DNA of 64,000 nucleotides from Halobacteriovorax vibrionivorans (GTDB taxonomy: Bacteria; Bdellovibrionota; Bacteriovoracia; Bacteriovoracales; Bacteriovoracaceae). Below the pieces are notes generated by a model. It was not told where the DNA came from, ran no database searches, and saw nothing but the letters and a program-made list of their open reading frames with translations. The stretch spans positions 806,001 through 870,000 of the forward strand of contig NZ_QDKL01000002.1 of assembly GCF_003346865.1 (NCBI RefSeq), written 5' to 3'. Below are positions 51,892 to 60,678 of the stretch, piece by piece (position 1 is the first letter of the stretch; each line of letters begins with the position of its first letter). Made by a program: the position numbers and the translations under genes.

Positions 51892-52572
51892 TTAGATTTC
51901 ATCGTAAAACTTCAAAATTGTACGAGCATACCAATATTTACGATCCCCTGGCTCCCCATTATAGTCCACTAACGCTTGATAATAATTATCCATTAGGTCT
52001 TGCTCATAATTCTTGGCCAAAAAGACCTTTAAAAGAATCATGCCGTAGACGATAGAAAGCTGAACATCTTCTAAGAATAATTCTTTCTGATTACTCCAGC
52101 CACGCTCTCTCAACCAAAGCTGCTGCCACTGATCAGTGCAATTTCCAATAATATCGTTTAAATAATTAGTATTGCGAGAATTCGCATATCGCGGGCCTCT
52201 CTCCCCTAGTTGATCAGAGACTTCTTGGGCACCAATAGAAGTAAATTGTGTTAATCCCACTGCTCCGGTGTGGGAAATGGCCGTCATATCAAAATTTGAC
52301 TCCATTCTCATGAGGGCCACAAAAAGCTTTGCATCCACTTTAAAACACTCAGCAAGAGTGATCGTTTCATAAGCAATCTGAATCACTTGCTCAGTGGGAA
52401 CTGCTGGATTTTCAGAAAGCATATAAGTGAGAAAATCATTAGGATTGTATTGTTTCTCAATTCGGTAATCCTTAATTAGCTTATCGTGGTCCACGAAGTA
52501 TCCTTCTGGAATTGCGGCCACGGCACTTAGTGTTAATAGGCTTAATATAAGTATTTCTAATAATTTTCGCAT
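51892..52572 (-). CDS. Lytic transglycosylase-like (SLT) protein
   Basis: A 226-residue secreted protein with a signal peptide (cleavage near VAA, about 20) and a lysozyme-like SLT domain. LFVALMRMESNFDM carries the catalytic Glu (about residue 92), and SHTGAVGLTQFTSIGAQE is the family G-x-x-G-L-x-Q signature. It cuts peptidoglycan between MurNAc and GlcNAc with anhydro formation. It contains several Trp/Tyr near the C-terminal half. The YWYARTILKFY tail fits family. It stands alone upstream of the macro-domain gene. Confidence 0.87.
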   Translation of the reverse strand: MRKLLEILILSLLTLSAVAAIPEGYFVDHDKLIKDYRIEKQYNPNDFLTYMLSENPAVPTEQVIQIAYETITLAECFKVDAKLFVALMRMESNFDMTAISHTGAVGLTQFTSIGAQEVSDQLGERGPRYANSRNTNYLNDIIGNCTDQWQQLWLRERGWSNQKELFLEDVQLSIVYGMILLKVFLAKNYEQDLMDNYYQALVDYNGEPGDRKYWYARTILKFYDEI

Positions 52573-52632
52573 TTAATAATTATTTCTAATGAAAAACTAA
52601 AAGGCAACTTACAAAAAGTTGCCAATAATAGG

Positions 52633-52661
52633 GTTACATGTAGTGGCTAGCGTTCTATAAT
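52633..52661 (+). promoter_or_regulatory. Promoter for the serA-like/purA genes
   Basis: GTTACA (52633-52638), 17-base spacer, TATAAT (52656-52661). It would start near 52668, about 35 bases before the GTG start. Confidence 0.6.
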
Positions 52662-52704
52662 CGCAGCACAACTAAGAAAACTTCAAAAAGCTATGGAGGC
52701 CTTT

Positions 52705-53652
52705 GTGAAACCATTTATTGTCGTATGTGACGGAATGGATGCTGACGTATTTGCATCATTACAAGCTGTAAGTGAATTTGACGTACATCCAAAAGCAAAA
52801 TTAACTCAAGATGAGATTAAAGAACTTCTTCCAAAAGCAAGCGCTCTTGTTATCCGCTCTGCTACAAAGGTTCAAGAAGAATACTTAGAGCTAGCACCAA
52901 ATCTTAAGTACGTTATTCGTGCTGGAGCTGGTACAGATAATATCGATAAAGTTAAATGTGGTGAGCGTGGGGTAAAAGTTTCTAACACTCCAGGTGCAAA
53001 TAATAACTCGGCAGCAGAGCACGCCGTTGCTCTTATGATGACTGTTCTTAGACATACTGCTGCAGCAGATGCCACAATGAAAAACGGTGGTTGGGACAAA
53101 TCAAAGTACACAGGAAATGAGCTAACAAATAAGAAAGTTGGTATCGTTGGTTTTGGTCAAATTGGAAAGATCGTTGCTAAAAGACTTCAAGGTTTTGAAC
53201 CAGAAGTTAAATTCTTTGATCCATTTTGTGAATCAAGTGATCTAGCGTACGTATCAAAGGCCCAATCAGTAGAAGAAATTTTTGAAACTTGTGACATCAT
53301 TACACTTCATACTCCTCTAATGGAAGAGACGAAAGGAATGATCAACAAGGACTTATTTAATAAAATGCAGTCTCATGCTATTTTAGTTAATGCTTCTCGC
53401 GGAGGAATTGTTAACGAGGAAGACCTTGTTAGTGCTCTTAAAGAAGGTAAGCTAAAAGCAGCTGGCTTTGATGTATTTGCAACAGAGCCACTTGAAGAAG
53501 ACTCTCCCCTACGCCAAATCCCAAATCTCGTATTAACTCCTCACCTAGGTGCTGCAACAGATGAAGCACAATTAAGAGTTGGAGAAATGGCAGTAAATCA
53601 ACTTAAAGAATACTTTTTAAATGATAATTTACTACACGAGGTTAAAGCTTAA
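52705..53652 (+). CDS. serA: D-isomer-specific 2-hydroxyacid dehydrogenase, SerA-like (phosphoglycerate dehydrogenase)
   Basis: A product of about 315 residues with the 2-hydroxyacid dehydrogenase plan. The Rossmann NAD motif is VGIVGFGQIGKIVA (about residue 145), the catalytic Arg is in NASRGGIVNE (about 234), the Glu in FATEPLEEDSPL, and the His in TPHLGAATDEA (about 281). The SerA-type N-terminal motif NAPGANNNSAAEHAVALM (here NTPGANNNSAAEHAV) supports phosphoglycerate dehydrogenase, the first step to serine. No ACT domain follows, so it is short SerA. The start is GTG 52705, five bases after GGAGG; an ATG at 52693 precedes it. Confidence 0.85.
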   Translation: MKPFIVVCDGMDADVFASLQAVSEFDVHPKAKLTQDEIKELLPKASALVIRSATKVQEEYLELAPNLKYVIRAGAGTDNIDKVKCGERGVKVSNTPGANNNSAAEHAVALMMTVLRHTAAADATMKNGGWDKSKYTGNELTNKKVGIVGFGQIGKIVAKRLQGFEPEVKFFDPFCESSDLAYVSKAQSVEEIFETCDIITLHTPLMEETKGMINKDLFNKMQSHAILVNASRGGIVNEEDLVSALKEGKLKAAGFDVFATEPLEEDSPLRQIPNLVLTPHLGAATDEAQLRVGEMAVNQLKEYFLNDNLLHEVKA

Positions 53653-53654
53653 TT

Positions 53655-54923
53655 ATGAAATCACTTGCGATTATTGGTTCTCAATGGGGAGATGAAGGAA
53701 AAGGTAAAATCACTGATCTACTTGGATTAAAATGCGATGTTGTTGTTCGCTACCAAGGAGGAAACAACGCTGGTCACACGATCATTGTTGGTGAAAAGAA
53801 AGTGGTACTACACTTGATTCCTTCAGGAATTTTACACGATCACTGTGTCTCAGTTATTGGCCATGGTGTTGTTCTAGATCCAGAAGCATTCTCTAAAGAA
53901 ATAGAAAATGTTAAAAACTCTGGTCTAACTGTTACTCCTGAGAAACTTAAGATTTCTTCTAATACCTCTGTTATCACTTTTTATAACCGTCTTCTTGACG
54001 GGCAACGTGAAGCCAAAGGTCCAGTAAAGATTGGAACAACAGGAAAAGGAATTGGCCCAGCATATGAAGATAAGATTTCAAGAAAAGGGATCAAAGTAAA
54101 AGACCTTTTCGACAAAGAAGTTTTAACTGAAAAGCTAAAGGCAAACCTTTTAGAAAAAGAAACTCTTTTCACTAAATTATATGAGTGTGAATACCCAAGT
54201 GTTGAAGAAGAAGTAGAAAGACTTATGAGTCTTGCTAAAGAACTTGAACCATTTGTTTGCGATACATTTAGCTTCCTTGATGAAGCAAAGCGCGCTGGTA
54301 AGAAGATTCTTTTTGAAGGCGCACAAGGTGTTCTTCTTGATATCGACTTTGGTTCATATCCATTTGTTACATCATCTTCAACTGCTTATGCAGGAATTTA
54401 CTCTGGAGCTGGACTTCCAGGTGGTACCGTTGAAGAAGTTCTAGGGATTACAAAAGCCTACACTACTAGAGTTGGAGAAGGTCCATTCCCTACTGAATTA
54501 TTTGATCAAATGGGTGAAGATATTCAAACTAAAGGTGGAGAATTTGGAGCGACAACAGGACGTAAGAGAAGATGTGGATGGCTTGACCTTCCTCTTCTAA
54601 AATACTCTGTTAAATGCTCAAACTTAACTTCCATTGCGCTGACTAAGCTTGATGTTCTAAGTGAGATGGGACCACTTCAAGTTTGTACAGGATATGAGTA
54701 CGAAGGACGTACAATCGATTGTGCCTATCCAGGAATTGATCTTTCAAAAGTTAAACCAATTCTTAAAGAAGTTGCTGGTTTTAACGATGACTTCAAAGGT
54801 GAGCTTTCAAAAGAAGTAAAAGATTATATCGCACTAATTGAAGAGGCGATTGAAATCCCAGTTGGAATCATTGCCTTCGGTCCAGAAAGATCTGAAATTA
54901 AATTTCTAAAAGAATACTTCTAA
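53655..54923 (+). CDS. purA: Adenylosuccinate synthetase
   Basis: PurA joins IMP and aspartate with GTP to give adenylosuccinate, the first committed step of AMP synthesis. The 422-residue protein opens with the P-loop-like GSQWGDEGKGK (residues 7-17), continues with GGNNAGHTI and the IMP site, and has TTGRKRRCGWLD near residue 297 and the SLTKLDVL-like base-binding motif ALTKLDVL. Length is normal. It follows the serA-like gene by two bases, forming an operon that ends at the terminator near 54953. Confidence 0.97.
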   Translation: MKSLAIIGSQWGDEGKGKITDLLGLKCDVVVRYQGGNNAGHTIIVGEKKVVLHLIPSGILHDHCVSVIGHGVVLDPEAFSKEIENVKNSGLTVTPEKLKISSNTSVITFYNRLLDGQREAKGPVKIGTTGKGIGPAYEDKISRKGIKVKDLFDKEVLTEKLKANLLEKETLFTKLYECEYPSVEEEVERLMSLAKELEPFVCDTFSFLDEAKRAGKKILFEGAQGVLLDIDFGSYPFVTSSSTAYAGIYSGAGLPGGTVEEVLGITKAYTTRVGEGPFPTELFDQMGEDIQTKGGEFGATTGRKRRCGWLDLPLLKYSVKCSNLTSIALTKLDVLSEMGPLQVCTGYEYEGRTIDCAYPGIDLSKVKPILKEVAGFNDDFKGELSKEVKDYIALIEEAIEIPVGIIAFGPERSEIKFLKEYF

Positions 54924-54952
54924 TTAATCATTCAAAATAAGAAAGATTTTTG

Positions 54953-54980
54953 GCCTAGGTTCTACCTAGGCCTTTCTATC
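54953..54980 (+). terminator. Terminator after purA
   Basis: GGCCTAGG-TTCTA-CCTAGGCC stem followed by TTTCTATCTT, about 30 bases after the stop codon. Confidence 0.85.
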
Positions 54981-55399
54981 TTGAACGTTGTTTTGGGAGA
55001 TGGCCGTTGCAGACTACCATCATTGAGGCGAGCGCCCTATTCAGAGCAACTCATTGGCGTGTGTGATATAGGTTCTATCGCATCTTTTCTAGAGCGATGT
55101 ATTTTCTTACTTTCTTAGTCAAAAGATCTTTGTGCCATACCGGAGAGAGAGAGATGATCGAAATGGCACAAAGCTTTTGTACTCGTCGATAGGGACCTTC
55201 TCAGGGAGGGACAAGTTGAGATAAGCACAAGGTGTAAGAGGAGTTTTAAAAGCAGAACAAAATAAAGCTTACTTCCTTTTGCGTTCCCTATCGACAAGAT
55301 TAGAATACGCAAAAGTTGATATGCATTTGTTCAACTATTGTTAGGAATCGGTTTTAAATTGTTAAAAAATTGTCAAAAGTGCCGTGAGCGGCGCAGCAA
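54981..55399 (-). ncRNA. Structured gene-free region, possible RNA gene
   Basis: No credible protein frame spans this stretch, but strong pairing exists. An 11-bp perfect helix joins GTCGATAGGGA (about 55173-55183 on the plus strand) with TCCCTATCGAC (about 55284-55296). Another 11-bp helix CTTTGTGCCAT/ATGGCACAAAG surrounds a GA-rich loop just outside it. Further stems are GTTGC/GCAAC, GGCG/CGCC and ATCGC/GCGAT to the left. The minus strand upstream has a possible -10 (TATTCT). The pattern does not show the sequence landmarks of RNase P RNA, tmRNA, SRP RNA or 6S. The strand is a guess, chosen because the minus strand has the better start. Confidence 0.45.
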
Positions 55400-56710
55400 T
55401 TACAATAACTCTGCAAAAACCTTATTGTCTTTAAACTCTTTAAGTTGCACTTGATGAATTTGATTCTTCAAATCACCATCATGAGATACTTTTACGCGAA
55501 TAAAGTTGGATGTATAACCTTCCCAAAGTCCGTTCTTATCTTTCTTTTCAAAAAGAACGTTAGACGTTTCACCAATAAAGTCTTCAGAGAACATATTAAG
55601 CTTAGCATCGCCTAACATCATCAGAGTCTTTACTCGACTCTTCTTTACTGGATGTTGGATATGGTCTTCCATACGTGCTGCAACCGTATTCTTTCTCTTA
55701 GAGTATGGGAACACATGAAAGTGTGTAATTGGTAATTCTTTTAAGAGGTTAAAAGTATCTTGAAATTGCTCATCTGTTTCACCAGGAAAACCACAAATAA
55801 CATCGGCCCCAATCCCAGCATTTGGAAAACGTTCAATGATCTTATTTATAATGCGACGATAATCTTCCACAAGATACTTACGCTTCATCTTTGTGAGGAT
55901 CTCATCATTTCCACTTTGCATAGGAACATGAAAGTGATCAAGAAACTTAGGCGAAGAGGCCATATAATCAAGAAGCTCATCTGTGATAGTATTTGGCTCA
56001 ACACTTCCAAGGCGAATTCTCTCTAGGCCTTCAAGTGCATTTAACTCTTTCAAAAGATCCAGAAGTTTTTCACCTGACGTTGTTTCGTATTCACCAATAT
56101 TAACACCAGTGAGAACAATTTCTTTAAAGCCTTGAGCAATAACACTCTTTGCTTCTTCAATCGCCTGAGCGATTGAGACGGCCTTAGAGCGTCCACGAGC
56201 AAAAGGAATAATACAGAATGAACAAACGTAATTACACCCGTCCTGAATCTTTAGAAACGCTCTCGTGTGACCTTCTTCTTTTGAAGTTGCCGCACCAAAG
56301 AAATCCTTAGATTTATCAATATGGATTGTATCGGTTTCATCTTCACTTAAATAATCAAAGACTTTATATTTCTCACTTGTTCCAAGAACAAGATCAACAC
56401 CAGTCATTTTAGCAATGCGTGGGGCATCCATTTGGGCGTAACAGCCAGCGACGACAATCTTTCCATCAGGAGAAGCTCGATGGGCCTTACGAATTAAGTT
56501 GCGGCACGTAGAGTCCGCACCATCCGTTACTGTACATGTATTAATAAAAGTAACATCAGCACTATCACCAAATTCAACAACCTCATATCCACGCTCAACA
56601 AAGCCTTGAGAAATCGTTCCCGTCTCTGAAAAATTTAAACGACATCCTAAAGTGTGGAATGCCACTTTTTTTTGTGAATTATTATCTGTTGAATTTACTT
56701 CTGTCGTCAC
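55400..56710 (-). CDS. mtaB: tRNA (N6-threonylcarbamoyladenosine-C2)-methylthiotransferase MtaB
   Basis: MtaB adds methylthio to t6A37 of tRNAs reading ANN codons, using radical SAM chemistry. The 436-residue protein has an N-terminal UPF0004 domain with the first [4Fe-4S] cysteines (HTLGCRLNFSETG ... TCTVT ... GCYAQ) and the radical SAM core CNYVCSFCIIPFARGRSK near residue 155, closing with a TRAM-like domain (about 370-436). TLGCRLN and CSFCIIPFARG favour MtaB over MiaB or RimO. It starts at GTG 56710 with AAAGG about nine bases upstream. Confidence 0.92.
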   Translation of the reverse strand: MTTEVNSTDNNSQKKVAFHTLGCRLNFSETGTISQGFVERGYEVVEFGDSADVTFINTCTVTDGADSTCRNLIRKAHRASPDGKIVVAGCYAQMDAPRIAKMTGVDLVLGTSEKYKVFDYLSEDETDTIHIDKSKDFFGAATSKEEGHTRAFLKIQDGCNYVCSFCIIPFARGRSKAVSIAQAIEEAKSVIAQGFKEIVLTGVNIGEYETTSGEKLLDLLKELNALEGLERIRLGSVEPNTITDELLDYMASSPKFLDHFHVPMQSGNDEILTKMKRKYLVEDYRRIINKIIERFPNAGIGADVICGFPGETDEQFQDTFNLLKELPITHFHVFPYSKRKNTVAARMEDHIQHPVKKSRVKTLMMLGDAKLNMFSEDFIGETSNVLFEKKDKNGLWEGYTSNFIRVKVSHDGDLKNQIHQVQLKEFKDNKVFAELL

Positions 56711-56862
56711 TGAAGTCTACCTTTATAAAGTCCTGTATTAATCGGCTTAAAATAGACTATTTCGGCTTTCGTGACAAGTTAGGCGATAAAAAATACCATG
56801 AGTAAATAAATTTAACTTCCTAAAAAAATTACTATTTTTCTTAACTTTTTTGAAAATCAGCA

Positions 56863-56891
56863 TTGACTTCTGAACCAAGAACACTTATATT
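56863..56891 (+). promoter_or_regulatory. Promoter for the tRNA pair
   Basis: TTGACT (56863-56868), 17-base spacer, TATATT (56886-56891), about 15 bases before the tRNA-Lys gene. Confidence 0.75.
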
Positions 56892-56912
56892 CTATCTCAC
56901 CAAAACACAGAT

Positions 56913-56989
56913 GGTCTCTTAGCTCAGTTGGTTAGAGCATCTCCCTTTTAAGGAGAGGGTCCTGCGTTCGAGTCGCAGAGAGATCACCA
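56913..56989 (+). tRNA. tRNA-Lys (anticodon TTT)
   Basis: Cloverleaf with acceptor stem GGTCTCT/AGAGATC, D-arm AGCTCAGTTGGTTAGAGC, anticodon stem TCTCC/GGAGA with loop CTTTTAA, T-arm with GTTCGAGTC and an encoded 3' CCA. Reads AAA/AAG. Confidence 0.96.
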
Positions 56990-57021
56990 TTTTGGTTTCC
57001 AAATCCGGGAAATAAGTTAGC

Positions 57022-57099
57022 GCTCCCATCGTCTAGCCCGGTCTAGGACACCGCCTTTTCACGGCGGTAACAGGGGTTCGAATCCCCTTGGGAGTACCA
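57022..57099 (+). tRNA. tRNA-Glu (anticodon TTC)
   Basis: Acceptor stem GCTCCCA/TGGGAGT, anticodon stem CCGCC/GGCGG with loop TTTTCAC, T-loop GTTCGAATC and an encoded CCA. It follows tRNA-Lys by 32 bases in the same transcript. Confidence 0.96.
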
Positions 57100-57111
57100 G
57101 TTTTATAAAGA

Positions 57112-57136
57112 AGCCAGACCTAGTCTGGCTTTTTTA
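57112..57136 (+). terminator. Terminator of the tRNA transcript
   Basis: AGCCAGAC-CTA-GTCTGGCT stem followed by T6, about 13 bases after tRNA-Glu. Confidence 0.9.
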
Positions 57137-57155
57137 TTTTTTGGAGGCAGCAATT

Positions 57156-57214
57156 GCCACGATGGCAAATTGATGCCGAACAACACCGACCGACCACTAC
57201 GGGAGGTCAGGTGA
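57156..57214. repeat. 59-bp perfect direct repeat, copy 1
   Basis: Identical to 57271-57329. The unit starts with the hairpin GCCA-CGA-TGGC and ends in a second hairpin GACC-ACTACGGGA-GGTC, with an ACCGACCGACC stretch between. GC-rich relative to the surroundings, which suggests a dispersed REP-like element rather than a gene part. Confidence 0.85.
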
Positions 57215-57270
57215 ACCAACTAAGCAAAATAGTCTCACTTACTTTTACTCACAATAATTCAAACAGAAGC
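57215..57270. other. Spacer between the 59-bp repeats
   Basis: 56 bases of AT-rich sequence with no reading frame, regulatory site or repeat that I can support. Confidence 0.6.
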
Positions 57271-57329
57271 GCCACGATGGCAAATTGATGCCGAACAACA
57301 CCGACCGACCACTACGGGAGGTCAGGTGA
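57271..57329. repeat. 59-bp perfect direct repeat, copy 2
   Basis: Identical to 57156-57214, 56 bases downstream in the same orientation. It sits upstream of the small secreted-protein gene. Confidence 0.85.
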
Positions 57330-57441
57330 CGGGCCCTATTTTTCATTCAACCTCTAATTCATCAAATAAAATAACTAGACTAACCATTTCTTTAGAAGAT
57401 ATGTTCGTGAAAAAGTCACTAATAGATCATATGGAGGGGAT

Positions 57442-57717
57442 ATGAGATTTCTAGGTTTATTTTTCATCTTAATAACATTAAGCACTCAAGCATTTAATCT
57501 ACCAGTTGTTGGAATTGGTAGATCGGGAAAAAAACATGAAGCCTATGAGGCCATGATTTCTTGGTGTGATAAAAATAAAGGTCAAATGGATGGTTATATT
57601 TGTCGTCGTGTAAGTAGTGAGGCCCACTGCTCATACAACACTTATGTATGCTCAGGGATTTGTATTGTTGGTGAAGAAGCATTAACAGAAGAGGCCCTAA
57701 GAGACTTTCAATTTTAA
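57442..57717 (+). CDS. Small secreted cysteine-containing protein
   Basis: A 91-residue protein with a signal peptide (cleavage near TQA, residue 17) and a mature part of about 74 residues with five cysteines (WCDK, ICRR, HCSY, VCSG, ICIV), which would form disulfides in the periplasm or outside. GGAGGGG lies seven bases before the ATG, a very strong start. It could be a small toxin, inhibitor or structural peptide. No family recognised. Confidence 0.75.
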   Translation: MRFLGLFFILITLSTQAFNLPVVGIGRSGKKHEAYEAMISWCDKNKGQMDGYICRRVSSEAHCSYNTYVCSGICIVGEEALTEEALRDFQF

Positions 57718-57747
57718 TTGAAAACATTTCAATACTTTAGCACTATC

Positions 57748-57793
57748 AGGTACGAGATTGCGTATAAGAAGTTGCGATACGCGTCTCGTCCTG
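57748..57793. other. Long imperfect hairpin in the gap after the small gene
   Basis: CAGG-ACGAGA-GCGTAT pairs with ATACGC-TCTCGT-CCTG with small interior loops and a 10-base apical loop. It could be a terminator-like or regulatory hairpin in the leader of the following gene. No T-run follows. Confidence 0.5.
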
Positions 57794-57952
57794 AAGCTGT
57801 ATACCCGCTCTATCAGGGGTCTTCAAAGTAACAAAAACTGCATAAATATTTGTCATAACCCTGTTTAAATTACAAAAAGCACGTACCATACTGTGAATAA
57901 ATACTATATATTGTATAATTAATACTATTTATTAAGGGGTGTACTAAATAGT

Positions 57953-59392
57953 ATGCAAGCGAAAGACTACTTCCATTTGAATCAAAAATATCGTGAGTTC
58001 TTTCAAATGCACGTTTTGGCAGCAGTGATGATGATTATCATCTATATTGCCTTCTCATATTTTAATATTGAGCCTCACCTTTTAAAGGCCTTTAATCTTC
58101 TTATTCCATTTAATTTATTAATGGCATTTTGTTTTCATAAGAAATACTTTAAAAACCACTTAACGGGCTTCTTTTTTTTCACCGTTGTTGTCGAAAGTTT
58201 AATGTGGACTATTTACCCACGTTTGGCCGGATACACTCCAGCCAGCTCTTTTTGTTATATTGCTGCCATTATTATTTTGGCCTTTCACCTTCAGCATACA
58301 AATATAAAGTACTGTCTCCTGCACTTTCTTATTATTTCATTTAATAATTTTATGCTTGATGATCCCAATCTCGTATTAATTACATTTCTTCATATATTCA
58401 TTACAACTGTGAGTTCAATCCAATCGATTATTTTTAGAAATAACGCTACTGAAATTCTACATAAAAAAGAATTCCACAAGAATATTTTAAATCTCAAAAG
58501 CTACTTCGCTCATAACTTATTAAATCCCATCAATAATATATTGAATGTCTTTTCTTCTGGGATTAAAGATCGAAAGAAAATAGAAGAAAGCCTAATTAAA
58601 AATAGCTCTCGTATCGAAGATTTTTTAGACGAAGACTTCGATGACGTTGACCACCTACTCGACTATCAAGTTGATATTTTCAACATTCCAATTTTCAATA
58701 ACTTTAAGAAGTCTTCGATTATAGTCATCTTATCGATTTGTTTATTCTATATGCTCTATACAATTGATATCCATGCATCGATTTCAAATATCTCATATAC
58801 TGGCCTAGCAATCGTTATAAACTTTCTAGTTTTTGCCTTTCATCTTTATAAGACAAAGAATCACTACTCTATTCAGAAAGTAAGTTTCTTTTATCTGCTG
58901 ATAGCACAAATTCTTTTTTCAGCTAAATATTACTTCAGCCATGAGTCTGCTGTCTCACTCTCTCTACTATTGAGTAGCCTTCTATTTACAATAGTCTTAG
59001 CGGCCAATACTCGAGAGAAGTATATTTATATTTTATCGACAACGGCTTGCCTTCTCTCTCTTGTCACTGCAGATACAACACATATTATTATGTTTATTTC
59101 CTTTATCATTTACTTTACGAAAGTCGTCCTAGGATTCTATTTTAAGCATGAAATTATAAATGCAAGAATTAAAGACCTTGTTAAACAAGAAATATCTTTT
59201 GAATACTCAAATAAAATAGAGAAAAACCTAATTCCACTTTTTAGAAACCTTAAAAAAGATATTGATAACTTTATTATGAATAGTAGTGATAATCTCGATA
59301 CAGAGGTTTTAAAAAGTGCACAGAGCCTCACCGAAGCGGTCTATATACTTAATCAAACAGACGAAAATGGCCAAACAGATTTCAGAAATTAA
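57953..59392 (+). CDS. Membrane protein with orphan HisKA-like segment
   Basis: A 479-residue protein with about six transmembrane helices in its first 165 residues. A soluble segment (about 175-245) contains FAHNLLNPINNILNVFSSG, which resembles the H-box of a HisKA domain. A second set of about six helices (about 255-420) and a soluble tail follow. There is no HATPase N, G1 or G2 box, so it cannot be a complete kinase. The two membrane halves are of similar size and may be an internal duplication. It could dimerise with a separate kinase or act as an inert sensor. No assignment. Confidence 0.7.
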   Translation: MQAKDYFHLNQKYREFFQMHVLAAVMMIIIYIAFSYFNIEPHLLKAFNLLIPFNLLMAFCFHKKYFKNHLTGFFFFTVVVESLMWTIYPRLAGYTPASSFCYIAAIIILAFHLQHTNIKYCLLHFLIISFNNFMLDDPNLVLITFLHIFITTVSSIQSIIFRNNATEILHKKEFHKNILNLKSYFAHNLLNPINNILNVFSSGIKDRKKIEESLIKNSSRIEDFLDEDFDDVDHLLDYQVDIFNIPIFNNFKKSSIIVILSICLFYMLYTIDIHASISNISYTGLAIVINFLVFAFHLYKTKNHYSIQKVSFFYLLIAQILFSAKYYFSHESAVSLSLLLSSLLFTIVLAANTREKYIYILSTTACLLSLVTADTTHIIMFISFIIYFTKVVLGFYFKHEIINARIKDLVKQEISFEYSNKIEKNLIPLFRNLKKDIDNFIMNSSDNLDTEVLKSAQSLTEAVYILNQTDENGQTDFRN

Positions 59393-60213
59393 TTAGATAG
59401 AGACTTTGCTAATTCAATGGCCTCTTGTACTTCATTGCCTTTAAAGCCTCGTTTTTCAATATAGCGTCGAAAAAAGCCACTCGCCTTTGCCACTAAAGTC
59501 TTGCGCTTAGGAATGACAACTAACTCAGCTCGATCTTCGAGGCCATTTAAGATCTCATCCACAACTTCTTCAACAGTGATCATTTTCCAAGGGCCTTCTT
59601 TATTTCCCCCCCATAATTTGTGCCCCACGGGATCACTCGTTACATTATCCATTAATGGAGAAGGAAAGAAAGTTGGATGATAGCTTCCAACATCGACTCC
59701 GAGATGTTTTACTTCTAATCTAATACTATTGCATACAGCGAGCATTCCGGCCTTACTAGCAGCATATGATGCCTGCAAAGGACAATGAACAAATGAGGCC
59801 ATCGAGCAAATTGCAGCGAGGTAGCCCTTGCTTTCTTCAATATACGAAAGTGCAGCCTTAAATGTTCTCCATGAACCATTTAAATTTATATCGATAACTC
59901 TTGAGAAGTCTCTTTCATCAGTTGTCGTCATTGGTGCAATTTGAGTTATACCAGCATTAGCAATAACAATATCAATCTGTCCGTAATGATCGTTAACTTT
60001 GGCCATTGCCTTTTTAATCGATTCGTAATCTGTTATATCAACTTCTAATCCTAAGGCGTTGAGCTCAGTGGCCTGCTTTTTAACTTGCTCGACATCAAGG
60101 TCCATTAATGCAAGCTTAGCTCCTCGCTTTTCTAATTCAAGACTCAAGGCCTTTCCTAGTCCTCCAGTTGTACCGGTAATAGCAATGACTTTGTTTTTAA
60201 GATGACTGTTCAT
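59389..60213 (-). CDS. Short-chain dehydrogenase/reductase
   Basis: A 274-residue SDR. The NAD(P)-binding glycine motif TGTTGGLGKA is at residues 13-22, the NAG motif follows (ANAGI, about 85), catalytic Ser precedes YAASKAG (Tyr-x3-Lys, about 150). Extra C-terminal residues (about 230-274) with FRRYIEKRGF suggest a lipid or membrane-associated subclass. It follows the secreted-protein gene by three bases. Substrate unknown. Confidence 0.85.
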   Translation of the reverse strand: MNSHLKNKVIAITGTTGGLGKALSLELEKRGAKLALMDLDVEQVKKQATELNALGLEVDITDYESIKKAMAKVNDHYGQIDIVIANAGITQIAPMTTTDERDFSRVIDINLNGSWRTFKAALSYIEESKGYLAAICSMASFVHCPLQASYAASKAGMLAVCNSIRLEVKHLGVDVGSYHPTFFPSPLMDNVTSDPVGHKLWGGNKEGPWKMITVEEVVDEILNGLEDRAELVVIPKRKTLVAKASGFFRRYIEKRGFKGNEVQEAIELAKSLSN

Positions 60214-60216
60214 AGC

Positions 60217-60678
60217 CTATTGTAGGTCCACTTCAATAACGTTTTTAAATTTTGCATGACAGTTTAAAACCTTTTTAAAAAATCCGGTTTCTTCACACTT
60301 AATATTTGAAAGATAAGTATCTTCAAATGTTACTTCAATATTTTGCATTTTTGCCATTAGCTCAACGTAGAAATCATTAGTCATCTGTTTTATGATACTT
60401 TCTTGTGATCTCTCATCAGAATAAGAAAAGCCCATTGTAGACTCTTTGAAACGTCCAAAGTCAGAAAAAGAAAATAATCTTGCATCCACCTGCTTTCTCT
60501 CTTCCATGCTTAACTTTGCCATCTTTGCCGTTCTTCCATTCCTAACGACTGAAATGCTTCCAGCTTTCTTCTTTACAGAAACATTCCATTTAACATAACC
60601 ATGATTTTCTAACGTAAATGAACCAGCATAAATACTAGAACATAGAACGCTTATAATTAAGCAGTATATGTACCTCAT
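60217..60678 (-). CDS. Small secreted protein of unknown function
   Basis: About 153 residues with a signal peptide (MRYIYCLIISVLCSSIYA) and a mature part of mixed Lys/Glu/Phe with a few cysteines (KCEET, NCHAK) that may pair. I start at ATG 60678 because AAGGAG stands about seven bases before it. It overlaps a longer frame to 60696 without a site. Family not recognised. It precedes the SDR gene in a two-gene unit. Confidence 0.72.
   Translation of the reverse strand: MRYIYCLIISVLCSSIYAGSFTLENHGYVKWNVSVKKKAGSISVVRNGRTAKMAKLSMEERKQVDARLFSFSDFGRFKESTMGFSYSDERSQESIIKQMTNDFYVELMAKMQNIEVTFEDTYLSNIKCEETGFFKKVLNCHAKFKNVIEVDLQ

Noticed and set aside
55115..55312. Minus-strand frame of 65 codons
   Set aside because: It covers the long perfect helices of the structured region, has no ribosome site and has an unusual composition.
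57156..57329. CRISPR array
   Set aside because: Only two repeats of 59 bp with strong internal hairpins, one spacer and no cas genes.
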